Part shown: positions 20,941 to 31,800 of the stretch, piece after piece
How positions within the stretch are numbered: position 1 is the first letter of the stretch
Layout: each line of letters opens with the position of its first letter
From: Fibrobacter succinogenes
Lineage (GTDB): Bacteria; Fibrobacterota; Fibrobacteria; Fibrobacterales; Fibrobacteraceae
Length of the DNA stretch: 64,000 nt
Assembly (NCBI GenBank): GCA_902779055.1
Contig: CACZAD010000017.1
Span: 37,864-101,863, forward strand
Reading direction: 5' to 3'
The notes under the pieces: generated by a model
Databases searched by the model: none
Told to the model about the DNA's origin: nothing
Seen by the model: the letters and a program-made list of their open reading frames with translations, nothing else
Made by a program: the position numbers and the translations under genes

Positions 20941-23900
20941 ATGAAATCTTTTTCAAAAGTAGCACTATGTGGGATTGGCTTAAGTTTAGTTTTATCCGCT
21001 TGCGGTGATTCATCGAATGAAAATTCGATTGTGAATCCTGCGGGTTCTGATTTCGGTGAAGTCAGCTCTAGTTCTTACGATGATGTTGGCGATTTGGTGG
21101 GCCTTTCTAGTGCGGGCGTGCCTGGGCTTTCTTCGGGCGTAGTCGCCACATCTTCTGCAGGATTTGGATTGTCATCTTCGGTAAATCCCGCATCTTCTTC
21201 GAGTGCCTTGGTTCCAGGTTCCAGTGTAACGGTTCCTGCCTCGAGCGCTGCTAGCGTTATTCCGCATTTTGAGGGTAACAGTCCTGTCTTTTTCTCGGAA
21301 GTCTCTCCGACGAATGCGAATTTCAAGGACAATGACGGCAATGATCCGGGCTGGGTCGAATTCTACAACTCGTCCGATGCTCCTGTAAGTTTGAGTGGTT
21401 ATGCGCTGACCGATGACTTGACGAATCCGCGTCGTTGGGTCTTTGGCGATGCAACCGTTCCTGCCAAAAGCTACATGATCGTGTTCCTCTCGGGAAAGAA
21501 TTATCCCGACTATGTTCTGCCTTCGGATTCCCTTAACATGATGGGTTCTGATTGCAGTGCGGAATCTGCTGCGGGTGGCATGGGCGGCTTCAACTTTGGC
21601 GATTTCGGTGGCGGAATGGGCGACTGGGGTGGCGGCGGCTGGGGCGGCAACATGGGCGGTATGGGTGGCAATACCGGTGCTGCGTCTTCTGGAAACAATG
21701 TTGAAAATTTGCCGGGCAAGTCTTCGCTGTGCTTTAACGAAGGCGGTACTCAGCAAGTCGGTTCCGTGATGAAGGTCGCTCAGGGCGGTTCGTATTCGCG
21801 CGTGGTTGTCAAGGCTAATTCGGCAAATCTTGGCAAGGTCAACCAGCTTGTCGTTCGCGGGTTCATCACCAAGAATCATAAGATCCGTGTGAATTTCAAG
21901 GAAGGCGATTCGCTAAGCCATTGGAGCGGCAAGAACCTCCGCGGTACGGGTGAGGCTTCGTCGGTTTACTACGTGCGTCTGGATGATAATGCAAAGGATC
22001 TCGACCGTAACAAAGTGACGGCAACGACTTTTGCAACAGAAACTCAGGGCAGCGAAACGACAACCATTCAAATCACGTCGTACATCGCTCGCAATCGCGG
22101 TCATGAACCTCATGCATCGTTCAAGGTTGAAAAGAGCGGTGGAGCTCTTTACTTTGTAAATGCCGAAAGTGCCATTGTGGATTCAGTGCGCTTTGGCGCT
22201 GTTCCGACGGGAGCTTCCTGGTCCCGTGACGGAGCGGGCAAGTGGGGCTTTGCGACACCTTCGCCTTATGGCAATACGCTTGGTGAAGTTTTTGCAGAAC
22301 AGGTTCAGGTGGCCGAGGTGAACATTCCGCCTTCGGGATTCTATTCGTCTGCGGTGACGGCGACGTTCCCGGCGGGTACCCGTTGCGAGCAGGGCGGTGC
22401 CGAACCTACGGTAAATTCTCCGGCGGTACAGACTACGGTGACGATCAGCGCTACGACGGTTCTGCGTTGCCGTGCTTATGTCGGTGGCTCTTATCCGAGC
22501 GAAGAAATTATCCGTACTTACGTCTTTGAACAGCAGCCTTCTCTTGCGGCTATCTTTGTGACGACGGATCCGCTTTCGATGTTCAGCCCCGATTCCGGCC
22601 TTTATATGACCGGCAATAACGCCAGCATGATGGATCCTAAAAAAGGCGCGAACTTCTGGAGCAACCGCGAACTCCCGGTTTATGTGGAAATGTTTGAACC
22701 CGGCCAGCCGAAAACTCCGGCATTTGGCGTGATGGGCGATTACAAGATTTCTGGGCAGTACAGCCGTGCAAAAGAAAAGAAATCGTTTGCGGTGACGCTG
22801 CGTGAAGAATATGGAGAGAAGCGTCTCAAATACACGCTCTTCCCGGATCATCCGGAACTCAAGAAGTTCAAGGCATTCTCGCTCAGAAACTTCGGTAACA
22901 ACAGCGGTAACGATTACGTGCGCGACCGTTTGGGAACTTCGATGACGGATGGTCTTGATGTGGATTATCAACGTGGCCGTTATGTCATCGTGTATTACAA
23001 CGGCAAGTACTACGGCATCCACGATTTGCGTGAACGCAACAACGAATACTATTACGAAACTAAGTACGGTTACGACCCGAACGATATCGACCTTCTTGCT
23101 ACGACTAGCAGCGGAACCGATGAAGCTAGCACGGGATCTTCTGCGGATTACAAGTCGATGTTGGACTGGCTCCAGAGTAATGAACTCAAGAGCGATGCCA
23201 ACTACCAGAAAATTGCAGATCAGGTAGACATCGATAACTTTATCAACTATATGCAGGCCGAAATGTTCCTGAACAACAGCGACTGGCCGCATAACAATAT
23301 GAAAAAATGGCGTGTCGCAAGCCAGAAAAGCAAGTGGAGATGGTTCCTTTACGATACCGACTTTGGCTTTGGCGTGTCTTACAATACCCAGACCGGTAAC
23401 GTGTTCAGCTATGTGACCAACGCCAATGGCACAAGTGGAATGGGGGGCTTCAATTTCGGCGGTATGGGTGATTTCGGTGGAATGGGCGGTGGCCAGCAGC
23501 AGGCGACTAACGGTTCCATCTCTCCGCATACGATTCTTATGATTCGCCTGCTCGAGAATGAAAACTTCAAAAACGCATTCATCAACCGCTTTAGCGTGCT
23601 TCTGTCGATGAACTTCTCTGCCGACAGGCTCCTGAAGCGCATCGAAGAATTGCAGTCACAGGTGGAGTCCGAAATGGCCCGCGATCAGAAATTCTGGAAT
23701 TATGATGCCGCCAGCATGAGCAGCAACCTGGAAACGGTAAAGAGCTTTGCTCAGACGCGTCAGGCCAAGATCCGCGAACAGATGGAATCGTACTTCTCCT
23801 TGGGCAGCACGGCGAATATGACCCTTAGTGCGCAAGGCTCTGGCACGATTCTTGTGGACGGGCTCCCGCTGGATCAATCGACGATGCAGTTGACGTTCTA

Positions 23901-24033
23901 TACGGGCGTGCCGGTGACGCTCACGGCAAAGGGTAATTCGGGCGTGTTCACGGGATGGAGCGATGGCGTCACGGACGTGACTCGTAAAGTGAATCCCGGC
24001 GAAGTCTCCTCGCTTACGGCCGTGTTTAGATAG
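20941..24033 (+). CDS. CotH-kinase lipoprotein with lamin-tail domain and Gly-rich inserts
   Basis: A 1030-residue lipoprotein: signal peptide with lipobox LSAC (Cys21) and a Ser-rich stalk, then a lamin-tail domain (about 114-250; VFFSEVSPTNANF, WVEFYNSSDAPV). A chitobiase-type C-terminal domain (about 459-530) and a CotH kinase-like domain (about 574-940; SFAVTLREEYGEKRL, NFINYMQAEMFLNNSDWPHNN, WRWFLYDTDFGFG) follow. A divergent bacterial repeat ending GVFTGWSDGV closes the protein. Two Gly/Met/Phe-rich inserts with the same GGFNFG wording interrupt the lamin-tail domain (about 211-250) and the CotH domain (about 834-854). AAAGGG favours ATG 20941 over ATG 20935. It is probably surface-exposed; CotH proteins phosphorylate other proteins in spores. 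Confidence 0.85.
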   Translation: MKSFSKVALCGIGLSLVLSACGDSSNENSIVNPAGSDFGEVSSSSYDDVGDLVGLSSAGVPGLSSGVVATSSAGFGLSSSVNPASSSSALVPGSSVTVPASSAASVIPHFEGNSPVFFSEVSPTNANFKDNDGNDPGWVEFYNSSDAPVSLSGYALTDDLTNPRRWVFGDATVPAKSYMIVFLSGKNYPDYVLPSDSLNMMGSDCSAESAAGGMGGFNFGDFGGGMGDWGGGGWGGNMGGMGGNTGAASSGNNVENLPGKSSLCFNEGGTQQVGSVMKVAQGGSYSRVVVKANSANLGKVNQLVVRGFITKNHKIRVNFKEGDSLSHWSGKNLRGTGEASSVYYVRLDDNAKDLDRNKVTATTFATETQGSETTTIQITSYIARNRGHEPHASFKVEKSGGALYFVNAESAIVDSVRFGAVPTGASWSRDGAGKWGFATPSPYGNTLGEVFAEQVQVAEVNIPPSGFYSSAVTATFPAGTRCEQGGAEPTVNSPAVQTTVTISATTVLRCRAYVGGSYPSEEIIRTYVFEQQPSLAAIFVTTDPLSMFSPDSGLYMTGNNASMMDPKKGANFWSNRELPVYVEMFEPGQPKTPAFGVMGDYKISGQYSRAKEKKSFAVTLREEYGEKRLKYTLFPDHPELKKFKAFSLRNFGNNSGNDYVRDRLGTSMTDGLDVDYQRGRYVIVYYNGKYYGIHDLRERNNEYYYETKYGYDPNDIDLLATTSSGTDEASTGSSADYKSMLDWLQSNELKSDANYQKIADQVDIDNFINYMQAEMFLNNSDWPHNNMKKWRVASQKSKWRWFLYDTDFGFGVSYNTQTGNVFSYVTNANGTSGMGGFNFGGMGDFGGMGGGQQQATNGSISPHTILMIRLLENENFKNAFINRFSVLLSMNFSADRLLKRIEELQSQVESEMARDQKFWNYDAASMSSNLETVKSFAQTRQAKIREQMESYFSLGSTANMTLSAQGSGTILVDGLPLDQSTMQLTFYTGVPVTLTAKGNSGVFTGWSDGVTDVTRKVNPGEVSSLTAVFR

Positions 24034-24056
24034 AATCAGTTAGGTTTGTTGTTTTG

Positions 24057-24098
24057 GGCTTCCTCATGGTTGAATAGACTGTGGGGAAGCCTTTTTTT
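24057..24098 (+). terminator. Terminator of the CotH gene
   Basis: A 7-bp stem GGCTTCC/GGAAGCC encloses a 21-base loop and is followed by seven T bases. Confidence 0.8.
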
Positions 24099-24167
24099 AT
24101 GAAACTTCAAAAAAACTCTTTACATTTCCTCTCCTTATGACGATATCCCTAATGGAGGCGCTGGTTT

Positions 24168-24920
24168 ATGAACTACAAAAGCTTATTCATTCTTCGTGTG
24201 TTCTTCTATTGCTTTTGGGAACCGAAGCCCGGTTATGACATTGATAAGGAAAGCTTTAGCTACCGCTTGTCGGCGTGCCCGGGGTTCTATATTGAAAACT
24301 TGGAAACGGGGTATTATCAATCTCTAGCCCTGGCCGAAAAAAGAATCAGGCAACTTGCTAAAAATAAGCAGAGTAATGTTTACTGTTTTTTGGTAGAAGA
24401 AAAGCCGCTGGATTATCCGCTCGGATCCTATGCAAGGCTTTCGGTTAGGCGTTATCTGGGAAATGGAAAATTGTGGCTCACGAGCGATGTCTCGAGCATC
24501 TATTACAAGGGGCGAAAACGGAACCCTTTAGGGAATGTCGTATTCCGTGGTCGAGACCCCAAGACGATCCTCTTTGAAGAAGGCGATTTTGTAGAAGTTG
24601 TTCGGGAAAACGGAGTGGACCTGGCTATTGTCTGGAAAATGCCTGCGACTGCGGAACAGATGGAAACGTTTTACGAAAGGGAACGGCTTCGCAAAAAGAA
24701 TGAACCTCGATACCAGTGTATGGAAAACTTGGACGATACCTATACCCTTGTCGGTTATCTGGAATCGAAGAATGGTGAAATCAGCAATCGATGTTTTGAT
24801 TGCCTTGCGGTCGATGTCCTTCCGACGTCGTTGCCTGTTCCTGGAAAGATTGCAAAGGAGCTGCGCCGGCAGTTGAAAATTGCACAGAGTGCGCCACCGG
24901 ACGATGAATTGCCATTTTAA
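24168..24920 (+). CDS. Hypothetical protein upstream of recCBD
   Basis: A 250-residue soluble protein with no domain I recognise. It contains several aromatic and charged stretches (FYIENLETGYYQSLALAEKR, RLRKKNEPRYQCMENLDDTY) and ends APPDDELPF. A strong GGAGG site precedes the ATG. It ends 52 bases before recC, so it could be co-transcribed with the repair operon. The ending DDELPF resembles the acidic, phenylalanine-ended tails of single-strand-binding proteins, which recruit repair partners; this is only a resemblance. Confidence 0.6.
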   Translation: MNYKSLFILRVFFYCFWEPKPGYDIDKESFSYRLSACPGFYIENLETGYYQSLALAEKRIRQLAKNKQSNVYCFLVEEKPLDYPLGSYARLSVRRYLGNGKLWLTSDVSSIYYKGRKRNPLGNVVFRGRDPKTILFEEGDFVEVVRENGVDLAIVWKMPATAEQMETFYERERLRKKNEPRYQCMENLDDTYTLVGYLESKNGEISNRCFDCLAVDVLPTSLPVPGKIAKELRRQLKIAQSAPPDDELPF

Positions 24921-24972
24921 TGGATTTAAAGGATATATATTTGTAGGGATACTTTTTTGAGAATATTGCAGT

Positions 24973-27900
24973 ATGCTACACTTGAAATTTGCATTGAATC
25001 TTGAAACACTTGCAGACGAAATGATTGACGCTGTGACCCAGTCCTGGAACGATCCTTTTAGGGCTCCCGTGGTCATTTTTCCGGATGCCAAGCTGGAACA
25101 GTGGTTCCGTTTGCGCTGGGTCAAGAAGAATGGCGTCTTGGCCAACTTGAACAAGAGTACAATCGACCGATTCCTGTTCGACGTCCTTGTTGGTGATGAT
25201 GATTCCAAGTCCAAGCTTACTGCGGAAATGCTGACGAACGTCATTCTTGCTTACTTGCGAAAAGAAGAAAATGGCGTTCCGAATTACCAGACTCTTGATG
25301 ATGAAGTAAGCCGTTATCTGATGGTCGATCGTATGGATGAGAACGGCAACGAAAAGCGCGTCCTTGACGAAAACCGTCTGTTTGATTTCGCGCAGAAAAT
25401 GGCGACGTTGTTCCTGGACTACGAAACGAGCCGCCCGAATGGTTTTGCCAGGAATTCTAAAGGTGAGGCTCCCGGCATTCTTGAAAAGTGGAACCAGGAC
25501 GGACTGAAACTGTTTTTTGCTGAATTCAATAGCGGTGTTGCCGCACGCGAAAAATGGCAGCAGAAGCTTTATTCGGCGATATTTCATCAGCATGAGGGAG
25601 ATTCGTTGTTGACTCAAATGTTCAATAACGAAAATGCTCGTAAGGGGCTGGATAAGGAAAACCGTGGCATTACATACCTGACGATCCCTTTCCTTTACAG
25701 TGAAGCCCTTGAACGTGAAAAAAAAGGTGAGAAGCCCTTTTACGATAAAACGCTGAACGATGCTCCGCTCTTTATTTTTGGACTTTCGGGCATGGGACAG
25801 TTCTATCGTGTCATCTTGCAGAAGTTTGCCGAAAGCCATGAAGTGTACGCCTATATCCAGAACCCCTGTATGGAGTTCTGGGAAGACGTCAAGACGGTTC
25901 GCGAAACAAAGAAAGTTCATCGTAACTGGAATGCCCGACAGAGTGTATTGTCGACCTCCAATGGCGAAGTTCTTGATGATATCAAGAAGAATATGAATGT
26001 GTCGTTTGATGATTCCGCATCTGCCGAGGCTGACGTTGATGACGTTCCCGAGGCTATTGCGAATAACGAAGAAAACGAACTCTTGATCAGTTGGGGGCGT
26101 TCGGGCCGTGATAACATTAAGCTTTGGTGCCAGGCTTCGAATTACGATTTTGATTTTAAGGGGGCAGATGGCGCAGATGCAAGTGCGCTGCCTCAGGATT
26201 CGCTCCTTCATAAGGTGCAGTATTCCATTGCCCATCGCGAAACGTTGAAGGATGTGACTCAAGCGGATCTGGAGGACGGTTCCCTTGATGTGACGGCCGC
26301 TCCGACTCGAATTCGCGAAATCGAAGACCTGCATACGAAAATCTGCAAGCTGTTGCAAGGTGATACCCGTGTCGAGGACATTCTCGTCGTTTCACCCTGC
26401 TTGGATGATTACCGCACGGCAATCAGTATGGTTTTTGACCAGACTCCCGTGAAGGCGGAATCTAAGGAAAAGGACGGCTTTTTGCACGTGCGTTTTTCGA
26501 TTGTCGATTCTCCTGCTAAGGGTTCGCTTACCGAAAGTGCATTGGAAAGTTTGTTTTCGATTCTGCAACAAAAGTCCATTACGAGACCCGATTTCTTTAG
26601 CCTGGTCCGCAATCCCGTAGTGCAGGCGTCGCGAGGTATCAAGAACGAAGAAATTGATGCCTGGCAAGAATGGATTACCGAAACGAATACGTACCGAGTC
26701 CGTGATGATCAGGATGATTGGATGAAGTCGGTGAACCGCTTGCTGCTTGCCCAGATGACGACTAGCGATGTGGATCTGGATGGTAACGAAATCCGCCCCT
26801 ATGCCGATATGGCCTGCTCGAACAAGGCGTCGCTTTGCCGTTTTGTGGAATGCATCGAGTCGTTGCAAAAGTGGCTTGAACTCGGCGTGGACCGAGAAAA
26901 TGGTTGCCTGAAAAATTTGTCGGACTTGTCGTTATTGCAGGATCGCTTGAACGAATGGATTGGAATGCAGAAAGTTCCCGATTCGCTCAAGAGCGAGATG
27001 ATTGTTTATAAGCGCATCTCGACGGCTTTGGATCAGCTGAATTGCCAGTTGTCCGCAGGCGCTTCTGACATTTCGATGGACATTATTAAGCAGAGCCTGA
27101 TGCTTGCGGCGCAGGGGACGGAATATAGCTGTGGAAACCTGTTCGTGAATGGCGTCACGTTTATGAAGTTCGTGCCGAACCGGGCGATTCCTGTAAAGCA
27201 CCTGTTCTTTATCGGTGCGAACGCGTCGGCGTTCCCGGGTGCGAAACTGCACAATACGCTGGATTTGCGCAAGTCGTGCAGGCCGTGGCCCGGCGATGAT
27301 TCGCCGATTTCCAAAAACCGTTACGCGTTCCTTTGCCAGTTCATGAGCGCAAGCGAAGGGTTCCATATCAGCTATTTGAATAAGGATCTCAAGAAAGATG
27401 CCGAACTTTACCCGTCATCTGTAGTCAGTGACTTGCGTAAGTTCATTGAATTGGCCACCAGGAATGATGCCAATGAAAAGTCGCTCAAGTGGGCAGATAT
27501 TCCTGTTTCTCTGGATGAAACCCGCAAGTTTGAGGAACTCTTTACGCAAAAGAGCCTGCGAAATAAGGTGGCATACATCAAGATGCTCAAGGACGATTCC
27601 GGTGACGGAAATGATGGATCGCATGACTCCGAATTGCCATCCGCAGAAAATGAATCGTCCAAGAACTTGTCTACTGAAAAGGGAACTGTAAAACGCAGGG
27701 ATCCTCAAAAAATGGTGAAGCTTCCGGATCGAGTCAACTTCTATTCGTTGACATCGTTCTTGACGGATCCTTTCCAGTTCCGCATTAGCCAAATGTTGAT
27801 GGACGAAGATGACGAGGACGTCGAAAAAGAATTTTTCGAGCCGGTTTTGTTTGACCATATCGACACGAGCATTGTCTTGAAGAAGATGATTGTCGCCGCA

Positions 27901-28827
27901 CTTTCGGAAGATGGGTCTGCAGAAAAGAAGGAACTCGAAAAGCTTAAGAAGGAACTTGAACTTTGCGGAAAAATGCCGAGCGGTGTTTTTGGTGAAAAAC
28001 AAGAAAAGTTGCTTAAGGCCAAGGCGCTTCTTATTCTGGAACAGATGGCGAAAGCGGACGGAAAAGTCCCTGCCCTTGTTCGAAAGATTGAGGCCCATGG
28101 CGACGAAAAATCGGCGATGCAATCGAATGACGGAAAGTTCTACAAGTTCCAGTTTATTGATGATTGGTCTTTTGGCGCTAAGATCCAGGATATGGTCTTG
28201 TCCCGTTCTGGCGAATCCCATTGGCTGCTTTCTGGACGGTTGGACTGGTGCAACGCTCCTCAAGGTGAAATTGAAAAGGCGACGAGGATTCTCGGAATCA
28301 CGACCTCTGATAGCAAAAACAGCAGTATTTCTTTTGATAAGTACTTGTCGCCTTATGTGAAGGCTTTGGCGCTGATTGCTTACAAGGGCGAAAAAAATCC
28401 GTCCGTTGCAGATGAAGAACAGACGATCGAAATTTTGATATACTCTTGTGATCCTCAAAAGAACGGTCCTGCGGTTACGAAGGTCTTGTTTACTCCGAGA
28501 GCAGCCAAGAAAAAACTCGAAGAAATTTATGCAAAGGCGTTTGGCGAAATCAAGAACGAAGTCGTCCTCCCTTATTGCAAGGCAGTCCCTGCGGAAATGC
28601 TGGACTGGCCTTCAAAGGAGACTGATGATAACAGTATCTTTGGTTTCAGAAAAAAACTGGTGGAAGATCACGGCCCCTGGGCATACTTTGACAAGAAGAG
28701 CCTTTTTGACCCTGTAGCCGATGTCGGTTATTCTGCGGAAAATTTTGCATCGGAATGGTCTAATGCAAAAAAGGTGATGCGCGATCTGATAAAGATTAGC
28801 AAGTATGCTAAGCCTTCTAAAAAGTAA
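24973..28827 (+). CDS. recC: Exodeoxyribonuclease V gamma subunit (RecC)
   Basis: A 1284-residue RecC-like subunit of the RecBCD helicase-nuclease, which processes double-strand breaks and degrades foreign linear DNA. The N-terminus shows the expected region (APVVIFPDAKLEQWFRLRW, LFDVL), then FIFGLSGMGQFYRVILQ and an inactivated helicase fold, as in known RecC proteins. The C-terminal region from about 810 (RVNFYSLTSFLTDPFQF) is the inactive nuclease-like part. A hydrophilic low-complexity linker rich in D, G and S lies near 780-810. It is the first of three adjacent rec genes; recB starts 11 bases after its stop. Confidence 0.88.
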   Translation: MLHLKFALNLETLADEMIDAVTQSWNDPFRAPVVIFPDAKLEQWFRLRWVKKNGVLANLNKSTIDRFLFDVLVGDDDSKSKLTAEMLTNVILAYLRKEENGVPNYQTLDDEVSRYLMVDRMDENGNEKRVLDENRLFDFAQKMATLFLDYETSRPNGFARNSKGEAPGILEKWNQDGLKLFFAEFNSGVAAREKWQQKLYSAIFHQHEGDSLLTQMFNNENARKGLDKENRGITYLTIPFLYSEALEREKKGEKPFYDKTLNDAPLFIFGLSGMGQFYRVILQKFAESHEVYAYIQNPCMEFWEDVKTVRETKKVHRNWNARQSVLSTSNGEVLDDIKKNMNVSFDDSASAEADVDDVPEAIANNEENELLISWGRSGRDNIKLWCQASNYDFDFKGADGADASALPQDSLLHKVQYSIAHRETLKDVTQADLEDGSLDVTAAPTRIREIEDLHTKICKLLQGDTRVEDILVVSPCLDDYRTAISMVFDQTPVKAESKEKDGFLHVRFSIVDSPAKGSLTESALESLFSILQQKSITRPDFFSLVRNPVVQASRGIKNEEIDAWQEWITETNTYRVRDDQDDWMKSVNRLLLAQMTTSDVDLDGNEIRPYADMACSNKASLCRFVECIESLQKWLELGVDRENGCLKNLSDLSLLQDRLNEWIGMQKVPDSLKSEMIVYKRISTALDQLNCQLSAGASDISMDIIKQSLMLAAQGTEYSCGNLFVNGVTFMKFVPNRAIPVKHLFFIGANASAFPGAKLHNTLDLRKSCRPWPGDDSPISKNRYAFLCQFMSASEGFHISYLNKDLKKDAELYPSSVVSDLRKFIELATRNDANEKSLKWADIPVSLDETRKFEELFTQKSLRNKVAYIKMLKDDSGDGNDGSHDSELPSAENESSKNLSTEKGTVKRRDPQKMVKLPDRVNFYSLTSFLTDPFQFRISQMLMDEDDEDVEKEFFEPVLFDHIDTSIVLKKMIVAALSEDGSAEKKELEKLKKELELCGKMPSGVFGEKQEKLLKAKALLILEQMAKADGKVPALVRKIEAHGDEKSAMQSNDGKFYKFQFIDDWSFGAKIQDMVLSRSGESHWLLSGRLDWCNAPQGEIEKATRILGITTSDSKNSSISFDKYLSPYVKALALIAYKGEKNPSVADEEQTIEILIYSCDPQKNGPAVTKVLFTPRAAKKKLEEIYAKAFGEIKNEVVLPYCKAVPAEMLDWPSKETDDNSIFGFRKKLVEDHGPWAYFDKKSLFDPVADVGYSAENFASEWSNAKKVMRDLIKISKYAKPSKK

Positions 28828-28838
28828 AGGTGATGGAT

Positions 28839-31800
28839 ATGTCTGAGCAAAAAGAATTTAAGATTGGTGAATTTAAAACGGGCAAAAGCCTCTTTATCGA
28901 GGCCTCGGCAGGTACAGGTAAGACGTACACCATCCAGCTGATGGTCGCGAAGATGATTGCAGAAGGAACGCCGCTCAAGAAAATCCTGATTGTAACCTAT
29001 ACCGAAAAGGCGGCGGGCGAACTGAAGGACCGCATCCGTAAAAAAATCAACGAGGTTCTCGAAAAGCGCAAGATTGACAAGACCGAGCCCGAATTAAACG
29101 AGTGCCAGTTGGCCGATTTCCGCAAGGCTTACCAGGATGTCGATAATGCCGCCATCTTTACCATCCATTCGTTTTGCCAAAAGGCATTGAAGGAATACGC
29201 CTACGATGCGGGCCGTCCTTTTGATATGACGATGATTGACGATGCCGCTGTCGAAGATTATGTGGAAAAATTGATTCGCGACAGGTGGGCCACAAGCGAA
29301 GATTTCAAGGACCTGTTTAATTGCAGTGACAATCCTGGCTCGCTGATGGATAAAATCAAGGAACTTTTTGTCAGCGCCGTCAATCTGTATAAAGGGAAGG
29401 ATTTTACTGGCAAAGAACTTGTGATTTTGGACCCGGTGGAACTGCCAAAGTTTGGAGACAAGGAACTTTCGATAGAACAGCTTGAACAGTTGGGTTCTGT
29501 TACCAAATTCGACGATCTGGATGTCTTTGCGGAAGTCCGTGAAAATTGGGATGCGCTAGAGCAGGCCGCTTCCAGTGACGATCGTGCGAACGGGTTCCTT
29601 GCGGAACTGAAATCTTGGGAAAAGGGCAAGCCCCTATATGATGGGCGCAAGTATCGTTCAAATGCTCTGGGTAATATTCCTGTTGAGGCTTTCAACTATT
29701 TCAAGAATTTGAAGGATCTGGTCGGTAGCATTGATGAGGCTCTTTTAAAGGCCAAGATGAATCAATTCGTCATTAAGCATCTTCCGGATTTGTTTGATGA
29801 ATGGCAACAGTACAAGGCCGAGAACAAGTTGCAGTCCTTCAACGATATGATTCTTTCGGTACACAAGGCGGTGCTGTCATCGGATAACTTGTTGAAGTCC
29901 AGGCTCCGTGCCCAATATAAGTTTGCGATTATCGATGAATTCCAGGATACGAACCAGTTGCAGTGGGATATTTTCCGCAAAGTATTTTTGACGGATGAAG
30001 ACAATTCTGATTCTGAATTCGAAACGGTTCCCGAGCATTCCATATTTGTGGTGGGGGATCCCAAGCAGTCCATTTACAGTTTCCAGGGTGCCGATGTCAA
30101 CGTCTATATGGCTGCGACGGAAAAGATTGGCTATCGGAACGATCTGCTTTGCAATTACCGTTCGACTGATAATGTGATCAATGGCTGCACGGCGCTTTTT
30201 GAAGGTGATTTCTTTAAACCGGCCGAAGGTGATCCGCTGATCCATTTTAGCGGTTCAAAGGTTCCGGGTGACGGTAATAAAAAGGCTCAACCCGTGTTTG
30301 ATGGCAAACCCGTCAATTCCATCTGGCTGAGTGAACCTGAAATTACTCCTGAAAACTTTGCCAATGCGGTCGTTGCGCAGATTATTGACTGGTGTTCTTT
30401 TGATAAATCGGGAAAGACCCGTTTGCAGGTTTTCTGTAAGGATGATCCCTCGAAATTGAAGGATGTCTCGTTCAAGGATTTTGCCATTCTGGCGAGGTCC
30501 CGCAGCGAAATGGAAATTATCGAGGGGGCTATGCGCAACGTGGGGATGCCCTATATGCGCTATAAAGAAGCCAAACTGTTCAAGAGCAGGGAATGTGCTG
30601 AGTGGATAGCCTTGTTCCGCGCCATCAGTGCTCCTGATTTTTCGTCATGGAATAGAAGGCTTTTGAGCGAAGTCTTGATTACCGACTTCTTTAGAGACGC
30701 CGTTGTTCGCGGCATGGATTCGGATAATTTGAAGGATACGAGCGAAGGCCTTGCCAGGTTGTACTATGCCGAAAGCGAAGCGTTCGATAATCCGGGCAAT
30801 GACGTGAGGATGTGCATCGCAAAGTGGCGCTCTTTAGCCCTGAAGCACCGTTATGCCGAATTGCAGGAACGGATTTACGAAGACACCAAAGTCGAAGAAC
30901 GCCTGATGAAGGTGGAATGCTTGCAGGGAATGTCCCGCTTGCGTCAGATTGGTAACTATGCTATCGATTATCTGTACCGGAACCAATGTACGTTGGATGA
31001 TCTGATCCGTCATCTTGAAGGGCTTTCCCGTTATGAGGAATCTGCCGATGATGAGAACGGCGACCTTGTTGAAAAAGGCAGTGATTTCAATGCTGTCCAG
31101 GTGATGACGATCCATGCTTCGAAAGGTCTTGAATTCCCCGTGGTGATTTCGGTGGCGGGTTTCAAGGGGTACAACAAGAAAACTTCGGCGCCGTACCTTT
31201 ATCATGACGAAAAAAAGAATCTGCACGTTGGATTTGGAGATACGGCAAAGCAGGCCCGAAAGAGTGAAGAACTTGAAGAATGGAAACGCCTGTTCTATGT
31301 TGATTTTACTCGAGCCTCGTCGATACTTGTTTTGCCCCGGTACAAAAAATGGACTGAGAAAGATTCCAAGGGGAATGTGAAAAATCCTGAATTTTCGTTC
31401 CTGAACGAGGCCATAGAGTCTTTTGCGACCGCCAAAAGTGGCGATGCCACATTCTTCAATGCCGAATTGAATGGTGATTCCAAAAAGCGGATAAAGAAGA
31501 TCCTGAACCGCGTGGATGATGAATCTCTGAATGATTCCGAATTGACCGAAAAGGTTGAAGCCCAGAAAGCTGAAATGGCCTCCTTGCAGAAGGTGCTTCC
31601 TGAAAGAGCCGTGATGCAGTTCTCGTATTCGTTGCTTTCGAAAAAGGACGATGACGAAGCTGAAGCTTCGGTGAGCGAGGATAATGGTGATCGTATCGAC
31701 AAGGACGGGGTTACGGATCATAGCTCCGATATCCCGGAAAATGCGGCTCAGAAAGGAAGGTCGACTCGCCTGAAAGACATTGATACGAATGTCGTGACGA

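Noticed and set aside
22183..23529. 448-codon antisense frame inside the CotH gene
   Set aside because: Antisense shadow of a gene with lipobox and recognised domains.
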